From Vitis vinifera (Eukaryota > Streptophyta > Magnoliopsida > Vitales > Vitaceae): a stretch of DNA of 64,000 nucleotides. Below are positions 27,101-36,544 of this stretch, piece after piece (within the stretch, counting starts at the first letter, position 1; the number at the start of each line of letters is the position of its first letter). A program made the position numbers and the translations under genes. The notes below the pieces were generated by a model. That model ran no database searches and was not told where the DNA came from. It was given only the letters and a program-made list of their open reading frames with translations. Where the stretch lies: the NCBI RefSeq assembly GCF_030704535.1, contig NC_081812.1, forward strand, positions 23,225,501 to 23,289,500, read 5' to 3'.

Positions 27101-28063
27101 AAGCTGTTGAAGTTGTAAAAGTGAGTCCCCGACTCATAATCCAGATTGTTGTTTTGTAGTTACTCATAATGCTCATGAGTCGATTGTTACATGTTAAACA
27201 GGCTGTTTTGGGCTTCGTGAAAGTAGTGGTATCCTGCTTACAAGCTAGAGACCTGCAGAGTTTTCTTACTGATGTACTCAATGGTGTTCTCCCATGGTCA
27301 TCTGTATCAAGAAACCATTTCAGATCGAAGGCATGTGCAAATTTGCCTCAATTCTTTTACCCTACACTTGCTCATCTCTTTCTATATTTTGTTGCCTTAA
27401 GTAGTTTCTATAAACATGCATGTCCACTGTAACTACAGGTTACAGTCATACTGGAAATTGTGGTAAGGAAGTGTGGTTCTGCTGCAGTCAAGTTGCTTAC
27501 ACCAGAGAAATATAAGGGTTTTGTCAAGACCGTTCTGGAGGTAATATTTCTTCCAATCTTACCTCTTCTTTTGAAAAGACCAAATAATAATGGGAAAATA
27601 AAAAACTATAAGGGTTGCCTGTTCTTTTTTTTTTTTTCTTTTTTTTTTATTTAATGCAAAATTCCGATTTACCATGTCTACCTTAATGCAGAATCGGCAT
27701 AATAGCAAGGGAAGTTCAAAGGAAGCTGATGATCCTGAAAAGGAAGAAAAACGTCCAAATGCATCTTCGAGGGGATCTGATTTTACATCTTTGAGGCAGC
27801 AGAAGAGGGGACACAAAGAATTGGGTTTTTCACCTAGAAAGAGGAAGAGGGAGAAGCAGCCAGATGGCATTGGCAGTGGCATGAAAAGGGTTAAGAAGGC
27901 CAGGCATTCAAATTTTCGTAATCATGAAAAACAAACTGAAGGCCAGGCAAGAGGAAGTGTAAAGAAGAACATGAAGAGGAGTTCGAGAAGAGAGGCTACC
28001 AGTAGAGGGGATGGGGAGAGAAAGAAGATGGCATGGAAGAAGCAGAAGAAAATTCATAAATGA
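164..28063 (+). CDS. RRP12-like protein (NUC173/ARM-repeat ribosome biogenesis factor), 17 coding exons
   Basis: Coding exons deduced from frame and splice sites: 164-676, 9144-9672, 11806-12054, 13248-13339, 17524-17734, 17817-17998, 18150-18377, 18822-18970, 20623-20716, 20843-20899, 21032-21166, 24110-24178, 26283-26396, 26959-27120, 27202-27330, 27439-27540, 27692-28063. They join in frame into 1128 codons with no internal stop. The protein is almost wholly helical-repeat in character. The NUC173-type core falls around residues 350-560 (exons 3-6), and the last exon (residues 1006-1128) is a Lys/Arg-rich tail with nuclear-signal-like runs such as SPRKRKREK. In yeast, Rrp12 is an export and assembly factor for pre-ribosomes, chiefly pre-40S, working with exportin and Ran. 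Nucleolar/nuclear action here is inferred from the family. Introns after exons 13 and 15 need GC donors to keep frame. Intron 1 is 8.5 kb because of a LINE. Exon-intron junctions are my reading, not transcript-based. Confidence 0.92.
1084..3247 (+). pseudogene. LINE ORF1 (DUF4283-like nucleic-acid-binding protein), broken
   Basis: The first part (1084-1851) matches the familiar plant L1 ORF1 layout: a Lys-rich N-terminus with the [10 protein letters not shown] and [10 protein letters not shown] blocks, then a DUF4283-like module (about 1600-1850). A TGA at 1849-1851 and nearby stops interrupt it, and the same frame resumes by 1900. A frame change near the G-run at about 2178-2187 moves the remainder to the frame read from 2243 to the TAA at 3245-3247. 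The C-terminal part is hydrophilic and ends in a Lys/Arg-rich, coiled-coil-like stretch. The function, RNA binding as part of the LINE RNP, is family knowledge. Confidence 0.8.
3247..6905 (+). pseudogene. LINE ORF2 (APE endonuclease, reverse transcriptase, zf-RVT), broken
   Basis: Domains in order: an APE-like endonuclease (about 3250-3950: [18 protein letters not shown] and SDHFPI motifs); a reverse transcriptase (about 4540-5500) with the catalytic FADD box at 5315-5326; and a zf-RVT module with a CxxC...HC cluster (about 6320-6570). The start ATG overlaps the ORF1 stop (TAATG at 3245-3249). Defects: a frame change near 4080, stops at 4287-4289 and 4527-4529, a frame change near 4755, stops at 5231-5233, 5939-5941 and 6497-6499, and a 21-G run at 6763-6783. 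Downstream of that run the frame stays open to a TAA at 6903-6905. The element is dead in its current state, but all domains are recognisable. Confidence 0.9.
7027..9143 (+). other. Remainder of RRP12-like intron 1, no gene recognised
   Basis: AT-moderate sequence between the LINE tail and the exon 2 acceptor (CAG at 9141-9143). Only short chance ORFs are present. Phrases around 8700-8800 repeat a degenerate ATGTTTGAA unit a few times. It may be an old transposon remnant, but no protein domain or terminal repeat could be identified. Confidence 0.4.
10040..10556 (+). mobile_element. 5'-truncated LINE fragment in RRP12-like intron 2
   Basis: A short stretch translates to a LINE ORF2 C-terminal signature ([14 protein letters not shown], about 10075-10120), equivalent to the zf-RVT His-Cys end. 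It continues into a typical LINE 3' UTR (TGTATACCTCCAGTGTACTT at about 10476) and a short A-run at 10550-10556. It lies in the sense of the host gene. A second LINE-tail-like phrase lies just upstream at about 9845-9880. The left edge is approximate. Confidence 0.6.
14095..15462 (+). mobile_element. 5'-truncated LINE in RRP12-like intron 4
   Basis: The copy starts in the late reverse-transcriptase region ([14 protein letters not shown] block near 14200). It runs through the post-RT region ([13 protein letters not shown] at about 14400) and the zf-RVT region with frame breaks, then a 3' UTR, ending in an A-run at 15446-15462. It is in the sense of the host gene. Directly after the tail, 15463-15540 looks like a second, very short LINE 3' end (ending GATAAAAAAG). 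No clear target-site duplication was found. Confidence 0.7.
15948..16081 (+). repeat. Two-copy tandem repeat, 69-bp period
   Basis: Units begin AATTCAACAAG at 15948 and 16017 and are about 90 percent identical over some 58 bases. A weaker third copy of the central GAGAACAAAATG phrase lies at about 15891. Because 69 is divisible by three, the duplication stays open in frame and helps create a spurious 164-codon ORF here. Confidence 0.85.
16737..16890 (+). repeat. Two-copy tandem repeat, 77-bp period
   Basis: Units 16737-16813 and 16814-16890 both begin TTGAATGAGAGC and differ at only about two positions. The duplication lies in RRP12-like intron 4 and is recent judging by its identity. Confidence 0.93.
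17210..17389 (+). repeat. Two-copy tandem repeat, 90-bp period
   Basis: Units 17210-17299 and 17300-17389 both begin AGTTTCCTTTAAATTC and differ at about three positions. The duplication ends roughly 130 bases before exon 5 of the RRP12-like gene. Confidence 0.93.
19749..19970 (+). mobile_element. Short 5'-truncated LINE tail with exact target-site duplication, intron 8
   Basis: About 200 bases of LINE 3' UTR (19760-19959) end in an A-run at 19941-19959. They are flanked by an exact 11-base direct repeat, GTTCCCCAAAT, at 19749-19759 and 19960-19970. This is the hallmark of target-primed reverse transcription with early 5' truncation. The direction matches the host gene. The short internal sequence resembles the 3' ends of the other LINE copies (TGTATACCCC... 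near 19864). Confidence 0.88.
22030..23470 (+). mobile_element. LINE fragment in RRP12-like intron 11
   Basis: Contains the LINE ORF2 block [20 protein letters not shown] (22450-22510) followed by [12 protein letters not shown], then zf-RVT-like sequence ([20 protein letters not shown], about 22750-22810). It has frame breaks and a 3' UTR running to about 23470. It is in the sense of the host gene. Part of it has been duplicated in tandem (see 22723-23090). The edges are approximate. Confidence 0.7.
22723..23090 (+). repeat. Two-copy tandem repeat, 184-bp period, inside a LINE fragment
   Basis: Units 22723-22906 and 22907-23090 both start TTGATTAGCTTAAAAGG and are nearly identical. The repeated piece covers the zf-RVT region of the LINE copy, so it arose after that insertion. 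Confidence 0.93.
25323..26110 (-). mobile_element. Antisense LINE reverse-transcriptase fragment in RRP12-like intron 12
   Basis: Read on the minus strand, 26110 to 25740 gives the LINE linker and early RT signatures [10 protein letters not shown], then [20 protein letters not shown], with some frame breaks. The lower-coordinate part (25323-25740) is less certain but starts with a T-rich phrase resembling an inverted LINE tail. It is the only LINE piece in this gene that opposes transcription. Confidence 0.65.
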
Positions 28064-29192
28064 GACTCTGAAATGGCGAATTTGTTTTCTCCCCTCTCCC
28101 CTCTCTCCTCACATCAATTTTTGCTTTACAGACATCTTAACAGGGCCATGGGACTTGGCCCTCCGATGGATTTATTTATTTTTTATATATTAATTTTATA
28201 CTCCAGTCAGTTATGTAACATCTAAATGCCGCCACTTACTCCTAGTTAGTTTTGAGATGAACTTCACAAGCAACACTTTATTAAATTGATTAATAATTAG
28301 TGACTAAATTATTAAGATTCTAATTTATTTATGCATTTATTTTTATTTTCATTGGTAATGAAATAAAATTATGAGAATTGTTATTAAATATCGTTGTAAT
28401 TATTTTGGGAAATAAGGTTTTCTGAGAAACTCAATTATAAAAATTAATTTTCTCAAATATAAAATTAAATTTAAAAAAAATAATAACTTATATTTATTTT
28501 TTTTTAAAATAATTTATTTTCTAATAAAAATTTCAAAAAGTTTACCAATTTTTTATAGTTGAAAAGTCTAGAAAGTAAAATAAAAATAGTTTAAGGGTAT
28601 AGTGATGTGAGAATTGTTTTTAATATTTTTTTAATACTTAAAAAATAAAAATTTTCAAATGTTAAAAGGACTAAAATCATTTTTTAGAATTATTGATAAA
28701 CATGCTCTTAAATAAGTCCATGCTAGTCATCAAATATTTATTATTTTTTTGAAAATAATTCAATGATTCCTTTTAAAAATAAAATAACCTAAATTATAAA
28801 CAGTACGAATTTTTTGAGGACAAAGAAGATGATATAATTTTTATATGATGATGATATATGTATAAGAAATTTATAGTTATTTTTTTTATGTGAATGTATC
28901 AATAGTTGGGGGATCAACATATTTATGAGTGTAAGTTGCCCTGATTGCCCCTCATATTTTTGTGCTTTAAAAATCCCCCAAAATATCCTCAATATTTCCA
29001 AAGAATGGCATATATATATTTGTCTTTTTTTTCTTTGACATAATTTAACTCTGGATGATACAAATTTTTTTGGTGTCCACCATTGTCTTTCATGTCTGAA
29101 GTGAAATCTATTGTGACGGATGCAAAGAGGACCTGCAAAACAAAAGAAAAAAGGCTCCGATGCCTAAGTCAGCAAAAGAATAACAAATGCCA

Positions 29193-29386
29193 AGGCTAGA
29201 TTTGGTTCCAAAAAAATATTTAGAAATGAAAAAATGGTTTATGTTTTATTATATTATGAAAAATAATATAATTAAAATTGATTTTAAATATATTTTTTAT
29301 TATTTAATCTTTTTATAAAGTAGAATAAAAAATATTGATTTTAATTTTTTTTATTTTTTTTATTTTTTTGGAACCAAACATAACCT
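29193..29386. mobile_element. MITE-like inverted-repeat element, family 1
   Basis: The ends are imperfect inverted repeats: AGGCTAGATTTGGTTCC at the left, and at the right the complement of AGGTTATGTTTGGTTCC. The interior is AT-rich and non-coding. The same ends and a similar interior recur at 39643, 46145 and 48130. No sure target-site duplication was found. Confidence 0.55.
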
Positions 29387-29618
29387 CGACATAATTGTAG
29401 GAACCACAAAATTATTAATGAGTAACTAATTGTAAGTAAGAAATACTTCTTAAATTTGTCAAAATCTTATGATATATCCACATAATTAATTGTTATATCT
29501 AAAAATCATTACAATTCAAATTCAAGTTGATAAATCTCAATTTCATCACTATAATCCCTTGAAAAAAATATGAATTTAGTCCAAGTTCACTAAGAATTCA
29601 AAATCTATAAATCTTTGT

Positions 29619-30340
29619 ATCCAAATAATTATATAAACTTAAGACCATCTTCAAATTCAATCAAAAACCTATCTCCAAATATTAATAGAAATCCAAATAA
29701 TCATATAAACTATGACCATCCATCTTAATTTCTTCAAATTCAACCTGTGTAAATGCTAAATTTATAAAATCTTCCATCAATATTGTCCAAATTCGCTAAA
29801 ATAAAAATCTTAAGTTTCTAAAAAAAAAAAAATTCATAATTGACCACAAATTCTGAATGTCTCCAAATAATTAATTGAATAAATCCTCAAAATAAAATGC
29901 TATCAATATCTACAAAAAGCATCTTCATATTTCCAAAAAATGAATTGTCTCTTCAAATACTCCCTTTAAGTCCAAGTTTTCACCCAAATAAATCTCAATT
30001 TTATCCTTTTCTTGTTGTAACACCAAGCAAATAAATTTTGTTGTCTCCCAATAATTCATATGCATATCCCAATTTCTCCATGAGGGAATTCAAAATCTAT
30101 TTTCAACTATTAATAGAAATCCAAGTAATTATATAAACTACCATCCTAAATTTCTTCCTATTCATGCAAAATCATAAATAAGTCCAACCTAATCAAATCC
30201 TAACTTTATAAAAATACTAAAAGTCTCCCATTATATATCTTAAAATTCTCTTCAAATTTATGAAAATCTTTCCCTAATCTTCTCCAAATATCAACACAAA
30301 TTCCAAATAATTATATAAACTAAGACTAAGACCATCCATT
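29619..30340 (+). repeat. Degenerate dispersed repeat around an ATCCAAATAATTATATAAAC core
   Basis: Similar phrases occur at about 29619, 29691, 30119 and 30302. Each is followed by a variant of ACTAAGACCATCC and then by CTTCAAATTC-like text. Spacing is irregular, so this is an old, eroded repeat array or transposon interior rather than a clean satellite. Confidence 0.5.
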
Positions 30341-31561
30341 CCAAATTATTCCTAATTTCTTCCAAAATCACAAATAAATCCCAAATTTATAAAATACTAA
30401 GTTATCAATGTCTCCATCAAAATCTTCATATGTAGATGAATATCTTCCAATAATTTTATATTTAAGAATTATATTGCCTACTCCAAAACCGTCCAAATAA
30501 AAATTTCTCTCAATTCTCCTGAAAAACATAGGCATTTACAAAATAACTACCAAAATCCAAATTTACAATTATATAATTAAATGACCAAAATTTAATATCT
30601 ATGTATAGAACTCAAAATAGAAATCCTTGTTTTCTATCCTCAATAAACTCATAAAATAACATTAAATCCTAAAACTTTCACAATTGCAAGTAATTGGAAC
30701 ATTCAACACAATCAACCCCAAATTGCAAATAATATTATAATAATAAAAAATTGACATTACAATAGAAATTTAAGAAACCAAAATTAATTGAAAAAAAGGA
30801 AAAAAAAAAAAGACAAAGAAGAAGAAAAATTCGGACATATGCATGAAAAATTTGGAAAAGAAATAAGGAAAAACCTTTGTTTTTTCAAACTTAAAAGATA
30901 GATATTGTTTAAACATTTTTAAAGTAATTAAAAAAAAACAAACGGATAAAGAATAATAAAAAAATTTACACATGCATGAGAAATTCTGAACGAATATGAG
31001 TTGAAATGAGTGTTTTTTTTTTTTTCTACTTTAAAGGTATTATTTAAGCATGTTCAAAGTTGTTTTTGTTTGCCCAATTTTTAAATTTTTATTTTAAAGT
31101 AGAGAATAAAATCAATCTTTTGAGAAGGATTCATCTCATTGACATTCACTCATGGATTTGATTCTTTCAACATTCATCGAAATTCAAATAACCCAAAAAT
31201 AAATTAAAACTTAAAGCTCAAAGTGTGAAATATTTAATAGCCTAATGTCTAAGACTAACAAAGACCAAGCCTTATTTCCCAAGTAATAAACCGAATAATA
31301 ATACAAATAAATACCACTAGATTTGATAGTAAATGTTAGCACAAGTTCTGTAAAGCCACATGACTATAGATATTGCCATGATCATCCAAAATTCACCAGA
31401 TTTGATTCTTAGAAATGTGAATCCAAGACTTGTGTGTGGGGCTTTAATTATTTTCTGCCCCCCTCTCAATTTTTCATTAATGCTCATTTCTTGCTCCCTT
31501 TTTCTTTTTCTTTTTTTCTTTTTTCTTTTTTTTCTTTTTTTTTTCTTTATTGAGAAATGAT

Positions 31562-31705
31562 GGCTTACACGCTTGGTTGATTCATTGCCCCCCAAGGTAG
31601 CCCTTTTCATCCTCGGGAGTGTTTCCTTCTCTTTGAGGAAAAGTGACGGCTTACACACCCAAATGATTCATTGCCACTCGAGGTAGCCCTTTTCACTTTT
31701 CGGAA
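31562..31705 (+). repeat. Two-copy direct repeat, about 86-bp period
   Basis: GGCTTACAC begins at 31562 and again at 31648. Each copy continues through TGATTCATTGCC and GGTAGCCCTTTTCA with scattered differences. It is more GC-rich than its surroundings. Confidence 0.75.
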
Positions 31706-32581
31706 ACTTAATTTTTGTATGAGAGGGGAACATATTTTATATTAGTCTCCATGCACACTCATCATACGCTCACATTTTCCTTGAATCTAGACCGGATCAT
31801 CGAAAATAATAAGGAACAATTACCATAGTTGTTTGTCTACACATTACAAGTGTCATATTACAAAAAGATGAGCAATGTTTATGTGCATATTATTTCAACT
31901 TTATTGTAAGGAAATAAAACTTGGTCTCTCTTAAAACTTGAACATTTGACTTAATCTTTTACAATAATTCAAGCTAATTAAGTATTTAATCAATTTTTGA
32001 GGAATTTGAATTTAAATGAAAAACAAAAGTTTCATACCATGTGTAATTCTAAATTAAAAAATAACATCACTGAAAAAAATTGGGATATTAAATATAACTT
32101 TGAAACATGCTTGATATAAATTTTTCTTTTTTTAAAATTGTTTTATTATGGTATTAAAAAGAACAATAAAATGAAAAAAAAAAAAAGTAACTGAAAAACA
32201 TTAAAACCAAGAAATGCAACTCTAAGACATGCTTAGCATGTCTTTTTTTTTTTATTCTATTCATAAAAAAGCAAAAAAAAAGAAAAAGAAAAAAAAAACA
32301 TAAAAGATACCAACACTACAAAAAAATCAAAAATAAAACTAGCCTTTTTTCCCTTTTTTTTGTAAAAATTATTTTATTTTATGAAAAAAAAACGAAATAA
32401 TAAAAGTATAACTCTAATACATTCTTGACATGTTTTTTTTTTTCCTTTTTCATTTTTTCATTTTACTGATAAAAAATGCAACAAAAATAAAAGGAAAACT
32501 AAGCAGACAAAAAAAATATAAACACAAAAGACCCAGACTCAAATAAAAAGAAGGGATATTAGCAAATATATATAGCAATTA

Positions 32582-33451
32582 TTATGGTAGAATAAAAGCA
32601 AAAATAGCAGTTACATCACCCATTTTACCACCCTTGTGTCGCTTTCCAGCCTGCCATGCAGCTTTCGAATAAGGAGTAAATCGATATTTATCGATCGATC
32701 TCTCAATCGCGTTTTTGGCTATCTCCGCTGCTATCATGTCGGGAGATGGAGCTGGGTCTTTTCGTATCTCCTTTATCACAAGATCTTTGATCTCATGAGT
32801 AAAGAGATTATTGAACAATCCTGCACTTCCTGCTATTATTATGTCTCCAGGTTCTAATTCCGTGAGTTTGATTTCCTAAAAGGATTGCAAATTGTTAGTT
32901 TGTAAAAATAAAATTTAAAAAAAAAAACTCACATAAAAATTAAATTAACAAACCTCTAGAGAATCATTAGCATTCCCTAATTGATAAGGAGTTTTATAAG
33001 TGTGTTGTTGTACAGGAGATTCATATAAAATTTCCTCATTTCTCAGGAGAATGAAGCCATTATCTCCAATGTTTACAGCATGCAAGCACTAACCAAAGAA
33101 AAAAAAATGTGTCATGATTAGTGAATAAGTAAAAAAAATAAAAAAATAAACAAATAATTAAGAAAAATTAACTACTTCACATACCCATTCATTCAATGTT
33201 ATAATACATGCTGTAGATGATCCTGGAACCTTGGTCTCCAAATAGGCATGATTGAGAAGATCTATGGGATTGATTAATCCCTTGATCTTATTAGCTATGT
33301 GGGAACAATTGTCCGCTAGATCCCTCACAAATTGACAAGATCCATGTGCAATCACAAATGTTTGTCCAATTTTAACATGGACATCCTTTTTCGTCTTGGG
33401 ATTCTTCCCATCTTTAGAGGATATGAATTTTGATCCCGATATCATCCTCAT
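32582..33451 (-). CDS. PP2C/SpoIIE-fold phosphatase-like protein, degenerate active site (possible pseudogene)
   Basis: Three exons on the minus strand, 33452-33185, 33088-32954 and 32875-32582, join in frame with GT-AG sites into 231 aa from the ATG at 33451. Family landmarks are RMISGS (residues 2-7), GSSTACI, NIGDNGF (95-101), SPVQQH, PGDIIIAG (143-150) and a final GDVTAIF block (220-226). These match the plant PP2C subgroup that includes PP2C 55/80-type proteins. In active relatives the metal ligands lie in DGVGGW and GSDGLFDN motifs. Here the aligned text is HGSCQF (36-41) and GSAGLFNN (150-157), so at least two acidic ligands are lost. Asp23 and Asp221 remain. The usual long N-terminal region is missing; the frame begins at the first conserved block, after a good acceptor (TTTTTTTCAG). 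It is either a catalytically dead pseudophosphatase or a young pseudogene; activity is very unlikely. Confidence 0.72.
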
Positions 33452-33863
33452 GCTGAAAAAAAAAATCATTAGACATGATTATGTAAAACAAATAACAAAA
33501 AAGAAAAAGAAAAACTAAAAATAACAAGATGAACACAAAAGAACAAAAAGAAGAATATCCAACAAAATGAAAAAAATGAAGAACCAGAAATCATTAGCTA
33601 AATATTAGTTTTTTTTCTATTTTCTATTTTTTTTTCTAAAAACAATCTACATTTAAATTGTTTCCAAATTTCTTACAATATTTGAAAAGTTTTTTTTTTT
33701 AATTCACAATTTAAAATTTTTTTTCCAAATTAATTTTATTATGTGAAGATAATTTCTTTAATATTTTCATTTATATTTTTTAGAAAATAATTTTCCACAT
33801 TATTTCCTTAGCATTTTCCCGGGAACCAAACATATATACCTGATATATATACATATAATTTTT

Positions 33864-33925
33864 CGATAGACGGAAAATTTCGGTAATTATCGGTATTTTT
33901 ACCGATTTTTCGGGAAATTTCCCGA
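33864..33925. repeat. Cluster of short palindromes upstream of the PP2C-like gene
   Basis: Contains CGGTATTTTTACCG (a stem with a short loop) and the perfect palindrome GGGAAATTTCCC, within text rich in CGGTAATT/AATTTCGG. A related phrase with CGATATTTTTATC lies at 34855-34915. It looks like the end of an uncharacterised transposon whose far end may be near 34920. Confidence 0.45.
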
Positions 33926-34290
33926 CATTTCCTACCAGTCCAGTCCAGCCCGCGCACAGGATACAAAATCTGCCCATTTTTTTTTATTTTTTTTTAAAAC
34001 ATAAGATGTTATTTGGTAATCTGATCATGATTTGCAGGCAAAGGTTGTGCTTTTCAGCCTACGAACATGAAATTCAAATCCAGTGGCATAAAAGCAAAGA
34101 GACCCTTAGAACATATCCAGAAAACACAGGGAGCAAAAAAAATCAATTTTTTTGGTTTTCCTTGGAGGTTTTGCATGGATTTTCTCGGAAATCAAACAAG
34201 GATGAATTTTCCCGGAAATCAAATGGGGGATGGATTTTCTTGGGAATCAAACGGGGGATGCAAAAAAATAAAAAATAACATGATTAGTAC

Positions 34291-34390
34291 CTGCGAGGAC
34301 TGCGAGGATTGAGAGTGGCAGGGGAAAATAGAGTCTTTTTAGGGATGCCTCGAGTGAGAGAAGTGGGCGGCAGGCCTTTTGAGTTTTAGA
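34291..34390 (-). other. Candidate non-coding first exon of the PP2C-like gene
   Basis: On the minus strand this GC-richer stretch reads like a pyrimidine-rich 5' UTR and ends in CTCGCAG followed by a GT donor at 34290. The acceptor before the coding exon is at 33453. No coding frame joins, so it would be purely untranslated. This is inference from composition and a single splice-site match. Confidence 0.25.
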
Positions 34391-34394
34391 TTTA

Positions 34395-34575
34395 GGTGGT
34401 GTTTGATTTTTTACTTAATTATGAATGGGACTTTAATTTAAATATTAGGTTGGTTAGTATTTTATTTTTATTAAATATTAAAAAATAAAAAAAACCAATA
34501 TTATATTAGTTTTATTTTTTATTTTTTTTTGTATGTTGGTGTCTTTTATGTATTTTTCCTTTTCTTTTGTTGCTT
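34395..34575. mobile_element. Partial MITE-like element, family 2
   Basis: Starts with GGTGGTGTTTGATTTTTTAC directly after a TTA triplet (34392-34394). This is the same left end as the complete copy at 44590-44848. The interior (ACTTAATT, TTAAATATTA) also matches. No matching right end was found, so the right edge is a guess. Confidence 0.45.
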
Positions 34576-35427
34576 TTTTTATTAATAGAATATAAATATA
34601 ATTTAAAAAATTAAAATATAAATATTAATGATAATAATAAAGTTCTAATATTTTATAAATTAAAATTAATTTGATAAAATAAATAATAAATTATATATTA
34701 AGATCGTCCTTCCATATAGATATTTTTCATCATAACAATATCTATGTCAATTACATTTATAAAATAATTTTAAATTATGAATTTTTATTTATTTTATAAT
34801 TTTTTAGATTTTTTTCAAATATTTTCATAAAATTTAAATAATTTATACTTTATCGATATTTTTATCAAAATATCCATATTTCTATGATATTTCCAATATT
34901 TCCATATTTACGGGTATTTCAAACTTTGTTTTAATAAAGGTATATTAATATTAGAAAATAATGAAAACTAGGCAAATAGTGAAAAATATTAATATTAAAG
35001 AGGATATTTATAGATTCATCTAATTATTTTCTATTTAAAACTCTATTAAGATATATAAATCATAGTATAATCAAAAGAACCACTTTATTTAAATCTTTTT
35101 ATTTGACAAGTCTCTAAAAAAAATTATAAATCAATTAAACACACTTACCTAAAATTTTCTAAAAGAATAAATTTTATATAAGGAATAAATCTATTTGTTA
35201 GAAAACTATTAAACATGTTTATCTAAAATCTCATCCAAAGTAACAAAATTTGAAACCAATCTCAAGGGATATAAATAAAACTAACGATATATTTAATAAA
35301 TAAGAAAAACAATATGTATATGAGGAAACAATACGTATATGAGGCATATTTAATATCATAAAAAAAGAGGCAGATTTTGGACTGCTCACGGTAAAGATTG
35401 ATCCGAATTAAAACTTGGGTCATTCAA

Positions 35428-35881
35428 AATATTCTTGGTTTTTAAAGCTACCACATTCATGACATTTGTAAATAGAGCACATGAATCCAAAGAAGAAATA
35501 AAATTTTCCCTTTTTAAAAACTATATATATATATATATATATATACATATATTTGTGTGCAACTCACTTTTTTCTTTTTTTCTTGTTATATAAATTATTA
35601 TTATTATTATTATTATTTTATTTTTATTTTTATTTTTATTTTTGTCGAACACTATCCCACACCCACCAATTACTCCACATGCTCTTCTCTCTGTCATGAT
35701 GAGCAGTTAAACTTGTGTTTCTACTTGGTAAATTTTACAATCTTCATTTCAGTTTAGTGAATCTCTTATTTGGATGGAAGGAATCATGCACTCAATTTAG
35801 TCAATGCCTCATGATATCAAACCATATCTCTTATTCTATCCAAATTTGTAAAGCATATCATTGTATATACTAAAAACAATT
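35428..35881 (+). repeat. Duplicated intergenic segment, copy A
   Basis: Shares ordered blocks with 37394-37972: AATATTCTTGG, ACACATGAATCCAAAGAAGA, a TA-dinucleotide run, ACTCCACATG, CTTCTCTCT, TTCATTTCAGTTTAGTGAAT and CCAAATTTGTAAAGCATAT. It contains microsatellites: TA from about 35522, TTA from about 35595, and a TTTTTA-type run to about 35643. Confidence 0.8.
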
Positions 35882-36400
35882 ATGTCTTTGATACTAAGAA
35901 ATTAAAAAAAAAAAAATGAAGGTAAATTATGTTACTCTCAAGAGATGATTTCTCTTATGCATAAATTTTTGTTATAGTTCAAAATCTGACTTTAGTATTG
36001 GATAAATACCTGTCGAAAAATTGTCTTGAACACCAGAAAGCAATCAAAAAGTACTTGATCAAGATACTTAAAACTCACCAACAAGACTATTATTTATAGG
36101 CAACTTTATTGGTAAAAGATAAAAATTTCAAACTAAATGGATAATTATCTTCATTTTGTTTTTAATCAATATAATTTAATAACAAATTTTGAATTTAATG
36201 GAATCTTATCTACTTATTTATCCTCTTTTTTATTTAACCGAATGATGAATTTTAAAAACATTTAAGATAATTTAGCTTATCTTCCTTATGAAATTTTAAG
36301 ATTTTAAAAAAAATTATCATATCTCCCTCATGAAATTTTTACATACACAAAAAAGAAAATAAATTATTTGTAATATATTAGATCTTTTGACACTGTTATT

Positions 36401-36544
36401 ACTATTTTTATGGTTATTATTATTTAATTAATTAAACTCAACAATATTAATTCATTATATAAACTAGAATTTACTATTTTTATGGTTATTATTATTTAAT
36501 TAATTAAACTCTACAATATTAATTCATTATATAAATTAGAATTT
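36401..36544 (+). repeat. Two-copy tandem repeat, 72-bp period
   Basis: Units 36401-36472 and 36473-36544 both begin ACTATTTTTATGG and end GAATTT, with about two differences. Confidence 0.92.

Larger units (their letters stand above)
28064..32581. other. AT-rich intergenic region after the RRP12-like gene
   Basis: The first 150 bases are likely 3' UTR of the RRP12-like gene. The rest is strongly AT-rich with homopolymer runs and short chance ORFs, many of them poly-Phe or poly-Lys. It holds one small inverted-repeat element (29193-29386), degenerate repeats (29619-30340), an 86-bp direct repeat (31562-31705) and a loose repeat of a CTCTAAGACATGCTT-like phrase at about 32095, 32218 and 32410. 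No gene was seen. Confidence 0.6.

Noticed and set aside
31360..31560. Poly-Phe/poly-Lys frames on both strands near 31.3-31.7 kb
   Set aside because: Low-complexity T/A runs give spurious frames; no support for a gene.
33158..33469. Treating the PP2C-like first exon as a free-standing 103-aa protein
   Set aside because: The frame runs through a good GTATGT donor at 33184; the family alignment continues in the next two exons.
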